From Pseudomonas sp. Tri1 (GTDB lineage: Bacteria; Pseudomonadota; Gammaproteobacteria; Pseudomonadales; Pseudomonadaceae), in contig NZ_CP072913.1 of assembly GCF_017968885.1 (NCBI RefSeq), positions 6,240,501 through 6,304,500 on the forward strand: a DNA stretch of 64,000 nucleotides, given 5' to 3'. The translations under genes and the position numbers were made by a program. Under the pieces are notes generated by a model. The model saw only the letters and a program-made list of their open reading frames with translations, was not told the origin of the DNA and ran no database searches. Below, piece after piece: positions 38,086 to 47,057 of this stretch (position 1 is its first letter; each line of letters opens with the position of its first letter).

Positions 38086-39492
38086 ATGGGCCTGAATAAC
38101 CAGTGGATGCAACGCGACCTCGCGGTGCTGTGGCATCCCTGCACCCAGATGAAAGACCACGAACGCCTGCCACTGATCCCCATCAAGCGCGGTGAAGGCG
38201 TGTGGCTGGAAGACTTCGAAGGCAAGCGCTACCTCGATGCCGTCAGTTCCTGGTGGGTCAACGTGTTCGGCCACGCCAACCCGCGCATCAACCAGCGGAT
38301 CAAGGATCAGGTCGATCAGCTGGAGCACGTGATCCTCGCCGGCTTCAGCCATCAACCGGTGATCGAACTGTCCGAGCGCCTGGTGAAGATGACGCCCGAG
38401 GGCCTGACCCGGTGTTTCTACGCCGATAACGGCTCGTCCTGCATCGAAGTGGCGATGAAGATGAGCTTTCACTACTGGATCAATCGCGGCCAGCCGGATA
38501 AAAAACGCTTCGTCACCCTGAGCAACAGCTACCACGGCGAAACCATCGCGGCGATGTCGGTGGGCGATGTGCCGCTGTTCACTGAAACCTACAAGGCGCT
38601 GCTGCTGGACACGATCAAGGTGCCCAGCCCTGACTGCTACCACCGCCCTGAAGGCATGGGCTGGGAGGAGCATTCACGCAACATGTTCGCCGCCATGGAG
38701 CAGACCCTCGCCGAGCACCACGACACCGTCGCGGCGGTGATCGTCGAGCCGCTGATCCAGGGCGCCGGCGGCATGCGCATGTACCACCCGGTGTACTTGA
38801 AGTTGCTACGCGAAGCCTGCGACCGCTACGGCGTGCACCTGATCCACGATGAAATCGCCGTCGGCTTCGGCCGCACCGGGACGATGTTCGCCTGTGAGCA
38901 GGCCGGCATCACGCCGGATTTCCTCTGCCTGTCCAAGGCCCTGACCGGCGGTTACCTGCCGCTGGCGGCGTGCGTGACTACCGACGAGGTCTACAGCGCC
39001 TTCTACGACGACTACCCGACCCTGCGCGCCTTCCTGCACTCCCACAGCTACACGGGCAACCCCCTGGCCTGTGCGGCGGCCCTGGCGACGCTGGATATCT
39101 TCGAAGAAGACAACGTCATCGAAAACAACCAGGCCCTGGCCCAGCGCATGGCGAGCGCCACCGCCCACCTGGCCGACCATCCGAACGTCGCCGAGGTGCG
39201 CCAGACCGGCATGGTACTGGCGATCGAGATGGTCAAGGACAAGGCCAGCAAGACCGCCTACCCATGGCAGGAGCGACGCGGCCTGACGGTGTTCCAGCAT
39301 GCCCTGGAGCGCGGCGCGTTGCTGCGCCCGCTGGGCAGCGTGGTGTATTTCCTGCCGCCGTATGTGATCACCCCGGAGCAGATCGATTTCCTGGCAGAAG
39401 TGGCCAGCGAAGGCATCGACATCGCCACCCGGGACAAAGTCAGCGTGGCGGTGCCGAAGGATTTTCATCCGGGCTATCGTGACCCCGGCTGA
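38086..39492 (+). CDS. bioA: Adenosylmethionine-8-amino-7-oxononanoate aminotransferase
   Basis: A 468-residue PLP enzyme of biotin synthesis that moves the amino group of S-adenosylmethionine to 7-keto-8-aminopelargonate. Family features: LWHPCTQMKDHE at the start, SSWWVNVFGHANPRIN, YADNGSSCIEVAMKM, LIHDEIAVGFGRTGTMFACEQ, and PLP-binding Lys284 in LSKALTGGYLPLA. The ATG at 38086 follows GAGGAG; earlier in-frame codons lack similarity. The other bio genes are not nearby. rsmE follows after a repeat. Confidence 0.95.
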   Translation: MGLNNQWMQRDLAVLWHPCTQMKDHERLPLIPIKRGEGVWLEDFEGKRYLDAVSSWWVNVFGHANPRINQRIKDQVDQLEHVILAGFSHQPVIELSERLVKMTPEGLTRCFYADNGSSCIEVAMKMSFHYWINRGQPDKKRFVTLSNSYHGETIAAMSVGDVPLFTETYKALLLDTIKVPSPDCYHRPEGMGWEEHSRNMFAAMEQTLAEHHDTVAAVIVEPLIQGAGGMRMYHPVYLKLLREACDRYGVHLIHDEIAVGFGRTGTMFACEQAGITPDFLCLSKALTGGYLPLAACVTTDEVYSAFYDDYPTLRAFLHSHSYTGNPLACAAALATLDIFEEDNVIENNQALAQRMASATAHLADHPNVAEVRQTGMVLAIEMVKDKASKTAYPWQERRGLTVFQHALERGALLRPLGSVVYFLPPYVITPEQIDFLAEVASEGIDIATRDKVSVAVPKDFHPGYRDPG

Positions 39493-39504
39493 GCCCTGAA
39501 CTTC

Positions 39505-39612
39505 TCGTTCCCACGCTCTGCGTGGGAATGCATCCCGTGACGCTCCGCGTCACATCCACAGCGGACGCAGAGCGTCCTATGGCGGCATTCCCACGCGGAG
39601 CGTGGGAACGAT
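39505..39612. repeat. GTTCCCACGC-type palindromic repeat cluster
   Basis: GTTCCCACGCTCTGCGTGGGAA, then GACGCTCCGCGTCAC, GGACGCAGAGCGTCC and finally ATTCCCACGCGGAGCGTGGGAAC. These are four small palindromes arranged symmetrically. This is a third interspersed repeat family, filling the bioA-rsmE spacer almost up to the rsmE binding site. Confidence 0.75.
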
Positions 39613-39626
39613 CGAGAGAAAAAAAC

Positions 39627-40346
39627 ATGAGACTGTCCCGCTTCTTCATCGACGCGCCCCTGAGCCTTGGCGAGCACGAGTTGCCCGAAGCCCAGGCCCA
39701 CTACATCGGCCGGGTGCTGCGCATGGCCGAGGGCGATGCGGTGCAGGTGTTCGACGGCTCCGGCCAAGAGTTTCGCGGCACGTTGGCCGAAGTTGGCAAG
39801 AAACGCGTACGGGTGCAGTTGGACGAGCAGTTCGCCGGGCAGGTTGAATCGCCGTTGCACATCCATCTCGGCCAAGGCCTGTCCCGGGGCGAGCGCATGG
39901 ATTGGGCGATACAGAAAGCCACGGAACTGGGGGTCAGCGAGATCACGCCGATTTTCAGCGAGCGCTGTGAAGTACGCCTCAAGGACGAACGCGCCGACAA
40001 GCGCCTGCTGCACTGGCGCCAGGTGGCGATCAGCGCTTGCGAGCAATGTGGGCGTTCGACCGTACCAGTGATCCATCCGCCGCTGCTGCTGGCTGACTGG
40101 CTGAAGCAGACCGAGGCCGAGCTCAAGCTGGTACTGCACCCGGTGGCCGAGCCGCTGGTCAGCCATGCCAAGCCGCAGGCATTGGCGTTCCTGATCGGCC
40201 CCGAGGGCGGTTTGTCGGACGCCGAAGTCGAACAGGCCAAGACCGCCGGCTACCACGCCGCCCGCCTCGGCCCCCGCGTGCTGCGCACGGAAACCGCACC
40301 GGTGGTGGCGCTGGCGGTGGCGCAGCAGTTGTGGGGGGATTTCTAG
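39627..40346 (+). CDS. rsmE: 16S rRNA (uracil1498-N3)-methyltransferase
   Basis: A 239-residue SPOUT methyltransferase modifying U1498 of 16S rRNA with S-adenosylmethionine. The N-terminal PUA-like domain (RLSRFFIDAPL, HYIGRVLRMAEGDAVQVFDG) is followed by the knot domain with QKATELGVSEITPIFSERC, LIGPEGGLSDAEVEQA and LGPRVLRTETA, all invariant RsmE motifs. The start at 39627 follows GAGAGAA; a longer reading runs back through the repeat and is not credible. Confidence 0.95.
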   Translation: MRLSRFFIDAPLSLGEHELPEAQAHYIGRVLRMAEGDAVQVFDGSGQEFRGTLAEVGKKRVRVQLDEQFAGQVESPLHIHLGQGLSRGERMDWAIQKATELGVSEITPIFSERCEVRLKDERADKRLLHWRQVAISACEQCGRSTVPVIHPPLLLADWLKQTEAELKLVLHPVAEPLVSHAKPQALAFLIGPEGGLSDAEVEQAKTAGYHAARLGPRVLRTETAPVVALAVAQQLWGDF

Positions 40347-40370
40347 TTTCCTGCGTCCACTGAAGATCGA

Positions 40371-40460
40371 TGTGGGAGCGAGCTTGCTCGCGATTGCGGT
40401 TTAATATCCAACACGGATGCCGACTGATCCACCGCCATCGCGAGCAAGCTCGCTCCCACA
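40371..40460. repeat. REP pair (REPIN-like)
   Basis: REP at 40371-40394 and its inverted partner at 40437-40460, between convergent rsmE and the hemolysin III gene. Confidence 0.85.
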
Positions 40461-40482
40461 ATGGATCAACGGCGTTCAGGCG

Positions 40483-41100
40483 TCAGAGCACATAGAGCAA
40501 AATCGCCACGAAGTGCAGCAGGCTGCCGGCGATCACGAACAGGTGCCAAATCCCATGGGCATGGCGCAGCCGGTGATCCAGCGCAAAAAAGATAATGCCC
40601 ACGGTGTACAGCACGCCGCCCGAGGCCAGCCAGGCAAACCCGGCGCTGCCCAGGGCCGCCAACAGCGGTTTGACCGCCACCAGCACGATCCAGCCCATCA
40701 CCGCATAGATCACGATCGACAGGATCCGCGCTTCGGAACGTGGCTTGATCTCCTGCAGAATCCCGATCAGCGCCAGTCCCCAGACGATCCCGAACAACGT
40801 CCAGCCCCACGGCCCGCGCAAAGTCACCAGGCAGAACGGCGTGTAACTGCCAGCGATCAGCAGGTAGATGGAAAAGTGATCAACCTTCTGCATGATCGCT
40901 TTCTTGCGCCCGCGCACGCTGTGGTAAACCGTCGAAGCGCTGTAGAGCACCAGCAAGGTAAAACCGTAGATGGCCACGCTGACGATCTTCCACGGATCGC
41001 CAGCCATCCCGGCAATCACCAGCAGCCACACCGCCCCGATGAAAGCCGCCACCGCCCCGACCAGGTGCGTCCAGGCATTGAGTCGTTCGCCGTGATACAT
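40483..41100 (-). CDS. Hemolysin III / PAQR-family membrane protein
   Basis: A 205-residue protein with seven hydrophobic helices. The N-terminus MYHGERLNAWTHLVGAVAAFIG, the STVYHSVRGRKKAIMQKVDH motif and the closing HAHGIWHLFVIAGSLLHFVA carry the conserved Ser, Asp and three His that in PAQR-type proteins bind zinc. Family members are membrane hydrolase-like proteins; YqfA/HlyIII functions in bacteria remain unclear. The ATG at 41100 follows GAGGTGGG. Upstream in-frame codons run through a repeat. Confidence 0.85.
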   Translation of the reverse strand: MYHGERLNAWTHLVGAVAAFIGAVWLLVIAGMAGDPWKIVSVAIYGFTLLVLYSASTVYHSVRGRKKAIMQKVDHFSIYLLIAGSYTPFCLVTLRGPWGWTLFGIVWGLALIGILQEIKPRSEARILSIVIYAVMGWIVLVAVKPLLAALGSAGFAWLASGGVLYTVGIIFFALDHRLRHAHGIWHLFVIAGSLLHFVAILLYVL

Positions 41101-41174
41101 CCAATCCCACCTCACATTCCAGAACAGACGCCAAGGCTCAGGCTTGGCGCGGCAAAGTGCAATGTTTTGCTTGT

Positions 41175-41261
41175 TGTGGGAGCAAGGCCTGCCCGCGATG
41201 AAGGTAACTCGGTTCCTGCAAAACCGAGTCGCCTGTTTCGCGAGCAAGCTTTGCGCCCACA
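41175..41261. repeat. Diverged REP pair
   Basis: TGTGGGAGCAAGGCCTGCCCGCGAT and TTCGCGAGCAAGCTTTGCGCCCACA, with AACTCGGTT/AACCGAGT paired inside. It is noticeably different from the other pairs, probably older. It lies upstream of mdcR. Confidence 0.65.
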
Positions 41262-41297
41262 GGGCACAATCGAGCGATACGAATAAGAGTCTGCCCC

Positions 41298-42212
41298 ATG
41301 CTGATCGACGAAGAATTGACCCTGAAGAAGCTCGAGGTGTTCCTGGCCTTCATGCGCACCGGCAACCTGGCGCGGGCGGCGGCCGAGTTGCAGACCAGCA
41401 ACGTCAGCGTGCACCGGGCCATTCACTCGCTGGAGAGCGCCTTGCGTTGCCCGCTGTTCAAGCACGAAGGCCGCAACCTCACGCCGCTGGAAAGTGCCTA
41501 TGTGCTGGAGGAACGGGCGCAGAAACTGATCCAGGATGTGGTCGAAAGTGTGCGCCTGACCCGTGAAGCAGCCGGTTTCTCCGCCGAGCGCTTCAAGCTC
41601 GGCTCGCTGTACTCGCTGACGGTCAAGACCGTGCCGCAGTTGATCATGGGCCTGAAAATCCGCCGCAGCGAACTCAATATCGACCTGATCCTGGGTTCGA
41701 ACATCGACCTGCTGTACAAACTCAAGAACATGGAGGTGGACGCGATCCTGATTTCCCTGGATGACAGCGTGAACGATCCGGACTGCGAACATATCGCGCT
41801 GTTTTCCGATGACATCTTCCTCGCCACGCCAGCTGATTCGCCCTTTGCCCAACGCAGCGAAGTCGATCTGGCCGAGGTGCGCGACGAGACGTTCATCACC
41901 TTGACCCAGGGTTTTGCCACGCATCAGGACGGTATTCGGGTGTTCAAGCAGGCGGGGTTCGAGCCGAAGGTGGCGATGCAGGTCAACGACATCTTCACCC
42001 TGTTGAGCATGGTCAGCTCCGGGGTGGGCTATGCGTTGCTGCCGGGCAGGATTGCGGCGGTGTATGAAAATCGGGTGAAACTGATCCCGTTGCAGGAAAA
42101 ATACCGGTTGCAGCAGCACATCGGCGTGGTGTTTCTCAAGGCCAAGGAGCGCGATCCGAATTTGCTGGCGTTGTTGGCCGAATGCCGGATGTACGCCAAT
42201 CGCCAGGCTTGA
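41298..42212 (+). CDS. mdcR: LysR-type regulator of malonate metabolism
   Basis: A 304-residue LysR regulator. The N-terminal helix-turn-helix (TLKKLEVFLAFMRTGNLARAAAELQTSNVSVHRAIHSLES) is followed by a substrate-binding domain (about 92-295). Its position at the end of the mdc locus and overall sequence match MdcR, which activates malonate decarboxylase genes when malonate is present. It is convergent with mdcM and so lies at the 3' end of the operon it likely controls; the operon promoter would be upstream of mdcA near 49610-49690. Confidence 0.9.
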   Translation: MLIDEELTLKKLEVFLAFMRTGNLARAAAELQTSNVSVHRAIHSLESALRCPLFKHEGRNLTPLESAYVLEERAQKLIQDVVESVRLTREAAGFSAERFKLGSLYSLTVKTVPQLIMGLKIRRSELNIDLILGSNIDLLYKLKNMEVDAILISLDDSVNDPDCEHIALFSDDIFLATPADSPFAQRSEVDLAEVRDETFITLTQGFATHQDGIRVFKQAGFEPKVAMQVNDIFTLLSMVSSGVGYALLPGRIAAVYENRVKLIPLQEKYRLQQHIGVVFLKAKERDPNLLALLAECRMYANRQA

Positions 42213-42227
42213 AACCGAGTCGCCCCC

Positions 42228-42299
42228 ATCGCGAGCAGGCTCGCTCCCACAAGGGATTTGTGAACACCGATCCAATGTGGGAGCGAGCCTGCTCGCGAT
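42228..42299. repeat. REP pair, reversed arrangement
   Basis: ATCGCGAGCAGG...CCCAC at 42228-42250 and TGTGGGAGC...CGCGAT at 42276-42299, between convergent mdcR and mdcM. Confidence 0.82.
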
Positions 42300-42330
42300 A
42301 GCGTCAGAACAGGCGATACAAATTCGGAAC

Positions 42331-43095
42331 CTAGCCGACAATCCCGCGCACAATGAAGTACAGCAACGAAGGCCCCAGCAAGCAGCCTAGCCCGGTATGG
42401 AACGTCGCCGTCAACGCGCCATACGGCACCAACCGCCGGTCCGTCGCGGCCAGGCCGGCTGTCACGCCGCTCACGGTCCCGGCCAGGCCGCCGAAGACCA
42501 TGGCCGAGCGCGGATTGTCCAGGCCCATCCAGCGCGCCGCCATGGGCGTGCCGACCATCACGATGATCGCCTTGATCAAGCCGGTGGCAATCGACAACGC
42601 CATCACATCGGACGTGGCGCCAATCGCAGCCCCGGTCACGGGGCCGACGATATAGGTCACCGCACCCGCGCCAATGGTAGTCATGCTCACCGCATCGCGA
42701 TAACCGAACACCCAGGCAATACTCGCACCGACAATGAAGGGCAAAATCGTGCCCAGCAGCAACGCGATGGCACCGATCAACCCGGCCTTTTTCGCTTCGG
42801 TGGCCTGCACCTCGAACGCCGTGGCAACAATGGCGAAGTCACGCAGCATGGCGCCGCCCATCAAACCAATGCCGGAAAACAGTGACAGATCGGCCAGACC
42901 TTTCTGCCCGCCAGTCATTGTGCCGCCCACCCAGGCCAGCACCAGGCCGATGACGATGGCAATCGCCGAGCCGTGGATCCGGCCATAGGTCAGGCGCTTG
43001 GACAACACCACCGATACCCACATGATCACGCCGACGAAGGCGAACGCCGTGATCAGGCCGTTATGTTCCAGGCCCTTCTCGATGAGATCCCACAT
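42331..43095 (-). CDS. mdcM: Malonate transporter subunit MdcM/MadM
   Basis: A 254-residue inner-membrane protein with about eight hydrophobic helices (AIAIVIGLVLAWVGGTMTGGQKGLADLSLFSGIGLMGGAMLRDFAIVATAFEV is a recognisable stretch in four pieces). It forms the malonate:cation symporter with MdcL. Its ATG is two bases past the mdcL stop. It ends the mdc operon. Confidence 0.9.
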   Translation of the reverse strand: MWDLIEKGLEHNGLITAFAFVGVIMWVSVVLSKRLTYGRIHGSAIAIVIGLVLAWVGGTMTGGQKGLADLSLFSGIGLMGGAMLRDFAIVATAFEVQATEAKKAGLIGAIALLLGTILPFIVGASIAWVFGYRDAVSMTTIGAGAVTYIVGPVTGAAIGATSDVMALSIATGLIKAIIVMVGTPMAARWMGLDNPRSAMVFGGLAGTVSGVTAGLAATDRRLVPYGALTATFHTGLGCLLGPSLLYFIVRGIVG

Positions 43096-43096
43096 A

Positions 43097-43513
43097 TCAG
43101 CGACCTCCTACTGGCGTGCCGAGCGGCGTGACTTCCGCCGGTTCATCGGGCAAGGGCTCGCCTTTGTGGGTCCGGCTGATCAGCGTAATGGTGCAACCGC
43201 AGAGCACCACCGAACCAATGGCCGCCAACACCGCCACCGGGCCGCCGTGCAAGGCCGTGACCACGTTCTGTTGCGCGGCCATCGCGACCACCACCGGAAT
43301 GTACATGGCGCCCCAGAAGCCGACGCCCATTTCGCATTCCTTGGTCATGCCGCCGCGTTTTTGCATCCACAGCCGCGCACAGATCAGCAGGATCATCGCA
43401 ATGCCGACCCCGCCGACGTTGGATTTGACGCCGAGCAAAACGCCGAGCAGGTCGCCCATGATCACCCCTGCCAGCGTACAGATCGCCAACAGCGCCACAC
43501 CGTAAATAATCAT
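43097..43513 (-). CDS. mdcL: Malonate transporter subunit MdcL/MadL
   Basis: A 138-residue inner-membrane protein with four hydrophobic helices (MIIYGVALLAICTLAGVIMG at the start, VGGVGIAMILLICARLW, GAMYIPVVVAMAAQ, GPVAVLAAIGSVVLCG), the small partner of MdcM. The ATG at 43513 follows GAGGA; upstream TTG-initiated reading overlaps that site. A 66-base spacer separates it from mdcH, so the transporter pair may be translated independently though likely co-transcribed. Confidence 0.9.
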   Translation of the reverse strand: MIIYGVALLAICTLAGVIMGDLLGVLLGVKSNVGGVGIAMILLICARLWMQKRGGMTKECEMGVGFWGAMYIPVVVAMAAQQNVVTALHGGPVAVLAAIGSVVLCGCTITLISRTHKGEPLPDEPAEVTPLGTPVGGR

Positions 43514-43579
43514 TGTTGTAGTCCTCAAAGTGCATCGTCGAAATTGTTGTTTTTGTAATTCGCAGCCTGAGTCGGGGGT

Positions 43580-44500
43580 CTAGGGTTGGCGGCTTCCCTC
43601 CTCACGTAACAGCGCCTGCAGGGTATCGAGCCGGGCACCGTCGAAGGCCATGACGGTGCCTTGCTCGAACACCCGGCGCGCCAGCCCGGTCAGCACCGCA
43701 CCGGGCGGCAGTTCGATCTGTAGCCGCACGCCGCGCTCGTAGGCGCTTTGCACCGTGCCACGCCAATCGACGACGCGGCACATGTTGAACGCCAGGTCGT
43801 CGCGCAGGGCCTCGGGGCTGATCATCGGCCGGGCGCGGCTGCCGCTGAGATAGCCAAGAGTTGGCGCTTTCAACGGCACATTGGCAAACGCTTGGGCCAA
43901 TGCTTGCGCCGGGATCTCCAGCAACGGGCAATGAGACGGCACGCTCACCGCCAGCCGGCACGCCTTCCCGGCACCCTGGCTTCGCGCTTGCTTGGCAACG
44001 GTGCTCATGGCCTGGTCGCTGCCGGCGATGACCACCTGGTTATCGGCATTGATGTTGGCCAGGTAGACCGGTGTGCGGGCGCTGTGCACTTGCGCCAGCA
44101 GGGCTTCCACTGCCGCCAGGTCCAGGCCGATGATCGCGGTCATGCCGTAGCCTTGCGGATACGCCTGCTGCATCAACTCGCCTCGCAGGCTGACCAGTCG
44201 CAACGCATCATCAAACCCCAGCGCACCGGCCACTACCGCCGCCGGATAAGCGCCGATGGACAGGCCCGCCACATAGTCCGGCGCAGGCGCCTGTTCCAAC
44301 AGTTGCCGAGACGCCGCCACGCCAGCGATCAACAAACACAGTTGCACCGCACGGGTCGATTGCAACGCCTCGGCACTGTCCAGTTGCAGCACGTCCTCGC
44401 CGAGCACATCACCCGCCTCGCCCAGGATTTGCGGCGCCAGGCCATGGAGCATGCCTGCTCGCTGCGCACCCTGGCCGGGAAACACCAAGAGACTGCTCAC
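43580..44500 (-). CDS. mdcH: Malonate decarboxylase epsilon subunit (malonyl-CoA:ACP transacylase)
   Basis: A 306-residue FabD-like acyltransferase. FPGQGAQRAGM opens the protein, the nucleophile is in GLSIGAYPAA, and the catalytic His in VPSHCPLL. It charges the acyl carrier subunit MdcC with malonate to start catalysis. A GTG start at 44500 is chosen because it overlaps the mdcG stop as GTGA, the pattern of coupled genes, and GGAG lies upstream. Confidence 0.92.
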   Translation of the reverse strand: MSSLLVFPGQGAQRAGMLHGLAPQILGEAGDVLGEDVLQLDSAEALQSTRAVQLCLLIAGVAASRQLLEQAPAPDYVAGLSIGAYPAAVVAGALGFDDALRLVSLRGELMQQAYPQGYGMTAIIGLDLAAVEALLAQVHSARTPVYLANINADNQVVIAGSDQAMSTVAKQARSQGAGKACRLAVSVPSHCPLLEIPAQALAQAFANVPLKAPTLGYLSGSRARPMISPEALRDDLAFNMCRVVDWRGTVQSAYERGVRLQIELPPGAVLTGLARRVFEQGTVMAFDGARLDTLQALLREEGSRQP

Positions 44501-45117
44501 GCGACCTGCTCCAGCGACGGCTGCCAAGGATCGCTCACCAGCCGCGCTTGAAGATCATCCTTGAGCAAGACCCGGCGCGCCGAGCCCGCCCACTCGCGCA
44601 GGGCGACGGCGCCGAAAGGCGTTTGCAGCTGCATGTCCACGGCGCACGGCGAAGCTTGCAATTGCGCCAGCAACGCCTTGGCTTGAAGACGGCCCAACCT
44701 GCGGGGCACACGCAGGATCAGGTCGAGGTCGCTGCGCTCATGCAACGCCTCGATACCACTGGCGAGCTCGAACCCGGCGCTACCACTGACGCCCCAGACG
44801 CAGCCGCTGGCGTCGAGCAGCGGGCGCAGTCGGGACAGCGCCTGCAAGGCCGGCAAGTCGCGAGTCGACGCAACGTGACAAAGGTCTTCTGGCCTGACGC
44901 GACGGGCAATCGCCGCGATCGCCATCGACGTTGCATAGCGCTGCTCGCGTAAGCGTCCGCGCACACCGACCGCGATTTGATCCGGTGCCGTCAGCGCGCG
45001 CCGAACCACCACCGGTTGACCGGCGGTGATCGACTCGATGACCCACGCCGGCGCATCCGCTGGCAACTGCTGCGCAGTCATCCCCCACAGCAGGTCATGG
45101 GCCAGATACGTACTCAC
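44497..45117 (-). CDS. mdcG: Phosphoribosyl-dephospho-CoA transferase (holo-ACP synthase)
   Basis: A 206-residue nucleotidyltransferase that attaches the 2'-(5''-phosphoribosyl)-3'-dephospho-CoA group to MdcC. WGVSGSAGFELASG and ERSDLDLILRVP carry the G-S and D-x-D metal-binding pattern of the nucleotidyltransferase fold. GTG at 45117 overlaps the mdcE stop as GTGA; a second GTG immediately upstream at 45120 is the alternative. It overlaps mdcH in the same way. Confidence 0.9.
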   Translation of the reverse strand: MSTYLAHDLLWGMTAQQLPADAPAWVIESITAGQPVVVRRALTAPDQIAVGVRGRLREQRYATSMAIAAIARRVRPEDLCHVASTRDLPALQALSRLRPLLDASGCVWGVSGSAGFELASGIEALHERSDLDLILRVPRRLGRLQAKALLAQLQASPCAVDMQLQTPFGAVALREWAGSARRVLLKDDLQARLVSDPWQPSLEQVA

Positions 45118-45917
45118 CACTGCTCTCTCAGCAGTTGGCGAACCCGGCTCGACGCGACGCGGTTGTAAGCCCCCAGACGGCCGCTCAGATCACGCGAGCC
45201 CGCCTCTACATCTTCAATCGCCTGGAGCAGACACTCCGTCACCCGCGCCAGATCCTCCGCCAACGGCTGTTCAACCTGCTCCACCGACAAGGTTTCCCAC
45301 AGCAACCCCAGGCTGGCGAAGCTGTCGATGTCATAGGCCATCGGCGGCACGCTGGCGGCCAACGCCTCAAGCTCTTCGACACTGCGCAGAGTGACCCGCG
45401 CCGCCGAGGCCTTGCCCATGGCGTGGACCATCACGCCCGGGTCGCGCAGGGCAATCAGTCGGTTGGCCTGGTAGCCGTGGGCAAGGAACGCCCCGGACAT
45501 CGCCTTGCCCACCAGCAAACCGATCACCGGATGCCCGGCCAAACGGGCGCGAGCATAACTGTCCGCCGCGCCAGCCAGCGCCTGATGAATGCCAAGCGCT
45601 TCTTCGCGCCGGCCATAGGCCTGGCTCGGCACATCGACGATGGCGATCAGCGCACGCTTGTGGGGGGCATCGCGGTCGGCGTCGATGGCGTCATCCACCG
45701 CCTTGGCCAGGCCCCAGCCCTCCAGCAGGCCAACTTCACCATTACGAGCGCGGGGAAAACGACTGTCGGGATCAGCGACCACCGCCAGCAGGCGCACATT
45801 GTGCTCACCCAGCTTGGTATCGGCGACTTTCAACGAAGCGGGCAATCCTTCCAACGGTTTGGCGCCGTCACTCAATGCCTCGAACCAGCGCAAGCCTCTT
45901 AATGAATACGCACTCAT
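45114..45917 (-). CDS. mdcE: Malonate decarboxylase gamma subunit
   Basis: A 267-residue subunit of the crotonase/carboxyltransferase superfamily; with MdcD it decarboxylates malonyl-S-ACP to acetyl-S-ACP. Segments such as HKRALIAIVDVPSQAYGRREEALG, GHPVIGLLVGKAMSGAFLAHGYQANRLIAL and GVMVHAMGKASAARVTL match the family. The ATG at 45917 overlaps the mdcD stop (ATGA), showing translational coupling. Confidence 0.92.
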   Translation of the reverse strand: MSAYSLRGLRWFEALSDGAKPLEGLPASLKVADTKLGEHNVRLLAVVADPDSRFPRARNGEVGLLEGWGLAKAVDDAIDADRDAPHKRALIAIVDVPSQAYGRREEALGIHQALAGAADSYARARLAGHPVIGLLVGKAMSGAFLAHGYQANRLIALRDPGVMVHAMGKASAARVTLRSVEELEALAASVPPMAYDIDSFASLGLLWETLSVEQVEQPLAEDLARVTECLLQAIEDVEAGSRDLSGRLGAYNRVASSRVRQLLREQW

Positions 45918-46765
45918 GGGCGTTCTCCCTGATACAACTGGCGAACCGCTGCCGGTTCGATTTGCACTTGCGTGTCCAATCGAGCCAGGCGCTGCAAGAA
46001 CAGCTCGGCCTGGCCGCTGCGGTGTTCGGCGGGCACGCCCAGGTGCAGCAACTGGCTCACCTGTTGGCGGATCTGCGTCACATCATCGGCCGCATAACGG
46101 TCCACCAGTCCCGTGGCGAAACGCTGTTCACCGCCGGTCAGGCTCCAGATGAACGGCCGGTCTCGCGAGTCGTATTCGTCGATCCCCGCTTCCTGCTCGA
46201 TCACTTGCGGACCGTTCAGGCCAAGCCGCGCTTCCTGGGTCACCAGCAGATAACTGCACAGCCCGGCGGCGATGGACATGCCGCCAAAGCAACCGACGCT
46301 GCCGGCCACCACACCAACCACCGGCTGATACTGGCGCAGGTCGACGATCGCCGAATGAATCTCGGCAATCGCCGCCAACCCGAGGTTGGCTTCCTGCAAA
46401 CGCACGCCGCCGGTTTCCAGCAGCAACACGGCGCGGGTCGGGATGCCTTTGCGGTTGTCCTCGGCGGCCAGCTCCAACGCACCGGCAATCTTCGCGCCGC
46501 CGACCTCACCGAGGCTGCCACCCTGGAAGGCGCCTTCGATGGCAGCGATCACCACCGGCAGGCCATCGAGCGAACCCTTGGCGATCACCACGCCGTCGTC
46601 GCTTTGCGGCACCACGCCCTGGCGCAACAGCCAGGGCGACATGATCCGCTGGAACGGGTCGAGCAGTTCGCGGAAGGTACCGTCATCGAGCAGGGCCTTG
46701 GCCCGTTGCCGAGCACCGAGTTCGACGAAACTGTGCTTGTTGAGCAACGCTGCACTGTCAGTCAT
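45914..46765 (-). CDS. mdcD: Malonate decarboxylase beta subunit
   Basis: A 283-residue carboxyltransferase-like subunit forming the decarboxylase with MdcE. FVELGARQRAKALLDDGTFRELLDP opens it; GGSLGEVGGAKIAGALELAAE and GSVGCFGGMSIAAGLCSYLLV line the active site region. The ATG at 46765 (MTDSAALLNKHSF) overlaps the end of mdcC by 8 bases; longer readings run into mdcC in another phase. Confidence 0.93.
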   Translation of the reverse strand: MTDSAALLNKHSFVELGARQRAKALLDDGTFRELLDPFQRIMSPWLLRQGVVPQSDDGVVIAKGSLDGLPVVIAAIEGAFQGGSLGEVGGAKIAGALELAAEDNRKGIPTRAVLLLETGGVRLQEANLGLAAIAEIHSAIVDLRQYQPVVGVVAGSVGCFGGMSIAAGLCSYLLVTQEARLGLNGPQVIEQEAGIDEYDSRDRPFIWSLTGGEQRFATGLVDRYAADDVTQIRQQVSQLLHLGVPAEHRSGQAELFLQRLARLDTQVQIEPAAVRQLYQGERP

Positions 46766-47057
46766 GGCCGATCTCCTCGAAGCCTTGTTCCAGGCGCAAG
46801 CGCACCACGCCGGGGGTGGCGCCGAAATCGTGGATGTCGATAGACAGGGCTGGCGGCGTCTGACCATCGAACATGCGGGCAAACAGGTGCTGCCAGCGTT
46901 GTTCGCTGCCGTTGACCGAGGTCTGCACCTGGATGGTCAGTTTGCCCGCCAGGCCCGGTTCGATCAGCACTTCCAGATCACCCGAGCCGACGCAGCCCAC
47001 CAACGCCCGGCCCCGAGGCGGCTGCCCGGCGGGAAATTCAAAGGATAAGGTTTCCAT
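46758..47057 (-). CDS. mdcC: Malonate decarboxylase acyl carrier protein (delta subunit)
   Basis: A 99-residue acyl carrier subunit. Ser25 in VGSGDLEV is the expected attachment site of the phosphoribosyl-dephospho-CoA prosthetic group; it agrees in position with the known Ser25 of the Klebsiella protein. The ATG at 47057 overlaps the mdcB stop as TGATG. The reading two codons longer is not needed. Confidence 0.92.
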   Translation of the reverse strand: METLSFEFPAGQPPRGRALVGCVGSGDLEVLIEPGLAGKLTIQVQTSVNGSEQRWQHLFARMFDGQTPPALSIDIHDFGATPGVVRLRLEQGFEEIGHD